Shown here in pieces: positions 61,234-64,000 of a stretch of DNA of 64,000 nucleotides. The stretch lies in contig NZ_MCWZ01000299.1 of assembly GCF_002877365.1 (NCBI RefSeq), positions 1 to 64,000 on the forward strand, read 5' to 3'. The number at the start of each line of letters is the position of its first letter. Position 1 is the first letter of the stretch. The translations under genes and the position numbers were made by a program. The notes beneath the pieces were generated by a model. That model was not told the origin of the DNA, ran no database searches, and worked only from the letters and a program-made list of their open reading frames with translations. The stretch comes from Vibrio sp. 10N.261.55.A7. GTDB lineage: Bacteria; Pseudomonadota; Gammaproteobacteria; Enterobacterales; Vibrionaceae.

Positions 61234-62226
61234 TTACTCGTCTTCTACACAGAACAAGTTTTCCATGTTGAGACCTTGTTTAATAAGAACCTCACGAAGT
61301 CTACGTAATCCCTCAACTTGAATCTGACGAACTCTTTCACGCGTTAGATTAATTTCTCGTCCAACTTCTTCAAGGGTAGAAGGCTCATAGCCAAGTAACC
61401 CGAATCGACGTGCAAGCACCTCTTTTTGTTTAGGGTTTAGCTCATCAAGCCAATGAACCAATGAGGCCTTAATATCGTTATCTTGCGTTGATACTTCAGG
61501 ATCTGAGTTGTTAATATCAGGGATGATATCGAGAAGTGCTTTTTCGCCGTCACCACCGATCGGTGTATCAACCGAGCTAACGCGCTCATTTAAGCGGAGC
61601 ATTTTACTTACGTCTTCAACAGGTTTATCCAAAGTGGATGCGATCTCTTCTGCAGTAGGCTCGTGATCAAGCTTCTGAGAAAGTTCTCTCGCAGTGCGTA
61701 GGTAAATGTTTAACTCTTTTACGACATGAATAGGTAAGCGAATGGTACGAGTCTGGTTCATCAATGCACGTTCAATGGTTTGACGAATCCACCACGTTGC
61801 ATAGGTCGAGAAACGGAACCCTCTTTCTGGATCAAACTTCTCTACGGCTCGAATCAAACCAAGGTTGCCCTCTTCAATCAAATCCAATAGAGCTAATCCG
61901 CGATTGCTGTAGCGACGAGAGATCTTCACGACAAGGCGCAAATTACTTTCAATCATTCGTTTACGTGCGGCTTCATCACCTCTAAGCGCTCGACGAGCAA
62001 AGAGAACTTCTTCTTCTGCAGTTAATAGTGGTGAGAAACCAATTTCGCCTAAATACAGTTGAGTGGCGTCTAAGCTTTTGCTTGAAACGTCAGTGTCTTC
62101 AGTGGCGACTGATTTTGCTTTAGCGGTTGTTTTTTTGGCTGGTTGTTTCTTAGGTTTAACGGCTTCCTTCGCGTTAGTGCCTAAATCAAACTCTTCAATT
62201 TTCGTTGCTGCATTGCTGATACCCAT
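61234..62226 (-). CDS. rpoS: RNA polymerase sigma factor RpoS
   Basis: Stationary-phase/general stress sigma factor. The 330 residues have region 1.2 ([21 protein letters not shown]), region 2 ([37 protein letters not shown]), region 3 and region 4 ([19 protein letters not shown]). The N-terminus has a Lys/Ala-rich stretch (about residues 22-40). A strong GGGGGAGG ribosome binding site precedes the ATG, with a small hairpin just before it. It follows nlpD by 70 bp. Confidence 0.97.
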   Translation of the reverse strand: MGISNAATKIEEFDLGTNAKEAVKPKKQPAKKTTAKAKSVATEDTDVSSKSLDATQLYLGEIGFSPLLTAEEEVLFARRALRGDEAARKRMIESNLRLVVKISRRYSNRGLALLDLIEEGNLGLIRAVEKFDPERGFRFSTYATWWIRQTIERALMNQTRTIRLPIHVVKELNIYLRTARELSQKLDHEPTAEEIASTLDKPVEDVSKMLRLNERVSSVDTPIGGDGEKALLDIIPDINNSDPEVSTQDNDIKASLVHWLDELNPKQKEVLARRFGLLGYEPSTLEEVGREINLTRERVRQIQVEGLRRLREVLIKQGLNMENLFCVEDE

Positions 62227-62252
62227 ACTGCCTCCCCCTGGCGAGCTAGCAA

Positions 62253-62274
62253 GACATTACTACTTCTTAATGTC
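62253..62274 (-). promoter_or_regulatory. Hairpin just 5' of the rpoS ribosome binding site
   Basis: A perfect 7-bp inverted repeat (GACATTA / TAATGTC) with an 8-base loop lies about 15 bp upstream of the purine-rich ribosome binding site. It may shape the rpoS leader; function is unproven. Confidence 0.4.
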
Positions 62275-62296
62275 GCTAAATTACCCTTAAGTAAAA

Positions 62297-63172
62297 TTAC
62301 GGCAAGTAGCGGTTTGGATTCACTGACTTACCTTGATAGCGAATTTCAAAATGTAATCTTACGCTGCTGGTCCCTGAACTGCCCATTGTTGCTATTTTTT
62401 GACCTGCTTTTACATTCTGTCCTTCTTGTACAAGCAACCGATCATTATGAGCGTATGCACTGAGGTAATTATCGTTATGTTTTACAATCACTAGATTGCC
62501 GTAACCTCTTAACGCATTGCCCGAATAAACAACGGTTCCTCCTGCTGTAGAAACGATGGATTGACCTCGCTGTCCTGCAATATCAATGCCTTTATTTCCT
62601 TGTTCTCCAGCAGAAAACTTCTTAATTACCCTCCCTTTTGTTGGCCAAATCCAGCTGTTTACGTTGTTATTTTTAGGCTTTGCTGTGGCAGCTGGCTTGT
62701 TAACATTTTGTTTACTTGTTGATTTAACATACTCCTTTGATTTTGATTGATCAACCTTCTTAGGGGGATCTTTTTGTACGACTTTAGTTTTACTGGGAGA
62801 GTTGGTTGAATTAGAGTTTTTACTTGTTTTACTGGGAGTTGTAGCCGCAACTGCGCCAGCCCCCGTACCACCGAATGCGGGCGCAACATAGTTTCTACGC
62901 CATAAGTTTAGTTTCTGTCCTGGATGAATCGTATACGGGGGAGTGAGGCTGTTATACCGAATTATTTCTTTTACATCCTTGTCCGTTATATAGGAGATAA
63001 AGTACAGAGTATCGCCTTTTTTGACTTCATAGAAACTGCCTCGGTAGCTACCACGAGAAACATCATTGTAATTTTTGTTAAGCCCAGAAACCGGAGCAGG
63101 GGAACTTGCAGTACACCCCACGAGGATACTGACAACAACTATTGCAACTAGGGTTCTAGGTAGCTTGAACAT
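62297..63172 (-). CDS. nlpD: Murein hydrolase activator NlpD (LysM + degenerate LytM)
   Basis: Outer-membrane lipoprotein that activates an AmiC-type amidase during daughter-cell separation. The 291 residues have a lipobox VSILVGC-T (C20), a LysM domain (about 47-92, YEVKKGDTLYFISY), a Lys/Ser/Thr-rich linker, and a C-terminal M23 fold. The catalytic HxxxD is replaced by NKGID while the RLHFEIRY strand is kept, so it is an activator rather than an enzyme. The rpoS promoter probably lies inside it, as in E. coli (inference). Confidence 0.95.
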   Translation of the reverse strand: MFKLPRTLVAIVVVSILVGCTASSPAPVSGLNKNYNDVSRGSYRGSFYEVKKGDTLYFISYITDKDVKEIIRYNSLTPPYTIHPGQKLNLWRRNYVAPAFGGTGAGAVAATTPSKTSKNSNSTNSPSKTKVVQKDPPKKVDQSKSKEYVKSTSKQNVNKPAATAKPKNNNVNSWIWPTKGRVIKKFSAGEQGNKGIDIAGQRGQSIVSTAGGTVVYSGNALRGYGNLVIVKHNDNYLSAYAHNDRLLVQEGQNVKAGQKIATMGSSGTSSVRLHFEIRYQGKSVNPNRYLP

Positions 63173-63174
63173 GG

Positions 63175-63801
63175 CTAAGCAAGATCACCTGCAACTAACG
63201 GAACAAAACGAACCATTTCAATAGTCTCAGATTGGAACTCTCCATTTACACGAGTGATCTTAATGAGTGTTTGTTCTTCGTCACCCACCGGTATTATCAT
63301 TCTTCCACCTTCCGCTAATTGATCCAGCAACGCCTGTGGAATACTCTCTGCCGCTGCGGTCACTATTATGGCGTCAAACGGGGCTTTGTTTAACCACCCC
63401 TTCCAACCGTCTCCATGTTTGGTTGAGACATTATATATGTCCAGTTGCTTCAAACGCCTCTTAGCATCCCATTGCAATGCCTTGATTCTTTCTATGGAGT
63501 TTACATGATCGACTAACTGGGCTAATACTGCGGTTTGGTAACCAGAACCTGTACCGACTTCCAATACATTCGACTGACGATCCAAGTTCAGCAGCTCTGT
63601 CATCTTTGCCACGATGTAAGGCTGAGAGATCGTTTGCCCCTGCCCTATTGGCAAAGCATTATTGTCGTAGGCTTGGTGCACCATCGCTTGGGACACAAAG
63701 CTTTCGCGAGGCAGGTTTCGAATAGCTTGTAAAACTTGTGGGTCTTGAATACCACTCGCGACAAGAAACTCTATCAGCTTGTCTGCATGTGGGTTGATCA
63801 T
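63175..63801 (-). CDS. pcm: Protein-L-isoaspartate O-methyltransferase
   Basis: Repairs isoaspartyl damage in aged proteins using SAM. The 208 residues show [23 protein letters not shown] motif [16 protein letters not shown] and [13 protein letters not shown]. Its start overlaps the surE stop by 4 bases (ATGA) and nlpD begins 2 bp after its stop, giving the classical surE-pcm-nlpD-rpoS order. Confidence 0.97.
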   Translation of the reverse strand: MINPHADKLIEFLVASGIQDPQVLQAIRNLPRESFVSQAMVHQAYDNNALPIGQGQTISQPYIVAKMTELLNLDRQSNVLEVGTGSGYQTAVLAQLVDHVNSIERIKALQWDAKRRLKQLDIYNVSTKHGDGWKGWLNKAPFDAIIVTAAAESIPQALLDQLAEGGRMIIPVGDEEQTLIKITRVNGEFQSETIEMVRFVPLVAGDLA

Positions 63802-64000
63802 AGTTTTTCTTCCTTAAACCAGTTTTCCATTGCTCGTAAAGATTCATGAGCCGTCAGATCCACTTGTAGTGGTGTGACAGACACATACCCTTTATCAATC
63901 GCATAAAAATCAGTGCCTTCACCAGCATCTTGCTCTTTTCCTGGAGGACCTAACCAAAAAATATCATGTCCACGAGGATCTTTCTGCTTGATCATATTCT
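63798..64000 (-). CDS. surE: 5'/3'-nucleotidase SurE (C-terminal part only)
   Basis: Only the last 67 or so codons are in the window; the frame is open through base 64000. The visible part ([49 protein letters not shown]) matches the SurE C-terminus. SurE is a metal-dependent nucleoside monophosphate phosphatase. It overlaps pcm by 4 bases. Confidence 0.93.
   Translation of the reverse strand, partial: NMIKQKDPRGHDIFWLGPPGKEQDAGEGTDFYAIDKGYVSVTPLQVDLTAHESLRAMENWFKEEKL

Overview
This window is a stretch of Vibrio core chromosome (Vibrionaceae, chromosome 1 type). The assignment rests on gene content and order: a HapR/LuxR/OpaR/SmcR-type master regulator next to hpt, the pdhR-aceE-aceF-lpdA block, pilABCD followed by coaE-zapD-yacG, csrA followed by a Ser/Arg tRNA array, and an oadGAB sodium pump. 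As remembered, the order follows the V. cholerae region that contains hapR, luxS, recA and rpoS. I cannot name the species from sequence alone. I saw no transposase, phage, integron, CRISPR array or genomic island. XerD is the only recombinase and it is the housekeeping one.

Layout, left to right. (1) 1-8.4 kb: hrpB (cut by the window edge) diverges from sfsA-dksA-gluQ-pcnB-folK-panB-panC, which covers stringent-response, tRNA modification, polyadenylation, folate and pantothenate genes. (2) 8.4-13.5 kb: an ABC-2 exporter pair, a SulP anion transporter diverging from a beta-carbonic anhydrase, and hpt. (3) 13.8-21.8 kb: the quorum-sensing regulator luxR with a likely Qrr sRNA target at its ribosome binding site, then the pyruvate dehydrogenase genes read leftwards, headed by pdhR with two perfect PdhR operators and FNR-type boxes. 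(4) 21.9-27.8 kb: recJ, dsbC, xerD, fldB, ampD, nadC. (5) 28.1-34.2 kb: the type IV pilus operon pilABCD, then coaE, zapD, yacG. (6) 34.4-40.5 kb: rpsP-rimM-trmD-rplS, ffh, ypjD, corB. (7) 40.6-50.6 kb: luxS, gshA, an M16 lipoprotein peptidase, a yqaA-like membrane gene, a quinone-reductase-like gene and oadGAB. (8) 50.9-52.4 kb: six tRNA-Arg(ACG) and two tRNA-Ser(GCU) genes downstream of csrA. (9) 52.4-64 kb: a single-function aspartokinase, alaS, recA with a LexA box, pncC, mutS, rpoS, nlpD, pcm and surE (cut by the window edge).

Several global control genes lie together here: dksA, luxR, luxS, csrA and rpoS. Carbon flow at pyruvate is represented by PDH, with PdhR and FNR-like sites, and by the oad pump, with an FNR-like site. 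Most convergent gene pairs are separated by one clear bidirectional terminator.

I found no convincing undescribed system. The most useful points to check are the regulatory sites (the PdhR pair, FNR boxes and Qrr target), the missing recX between recA and alaS, the lipobox in DsbC, the non-ATG starts (pcnB, gshA), the duplicated tRNA units, and an unexplained structured segment of about 110 bp between yacG and rplS.
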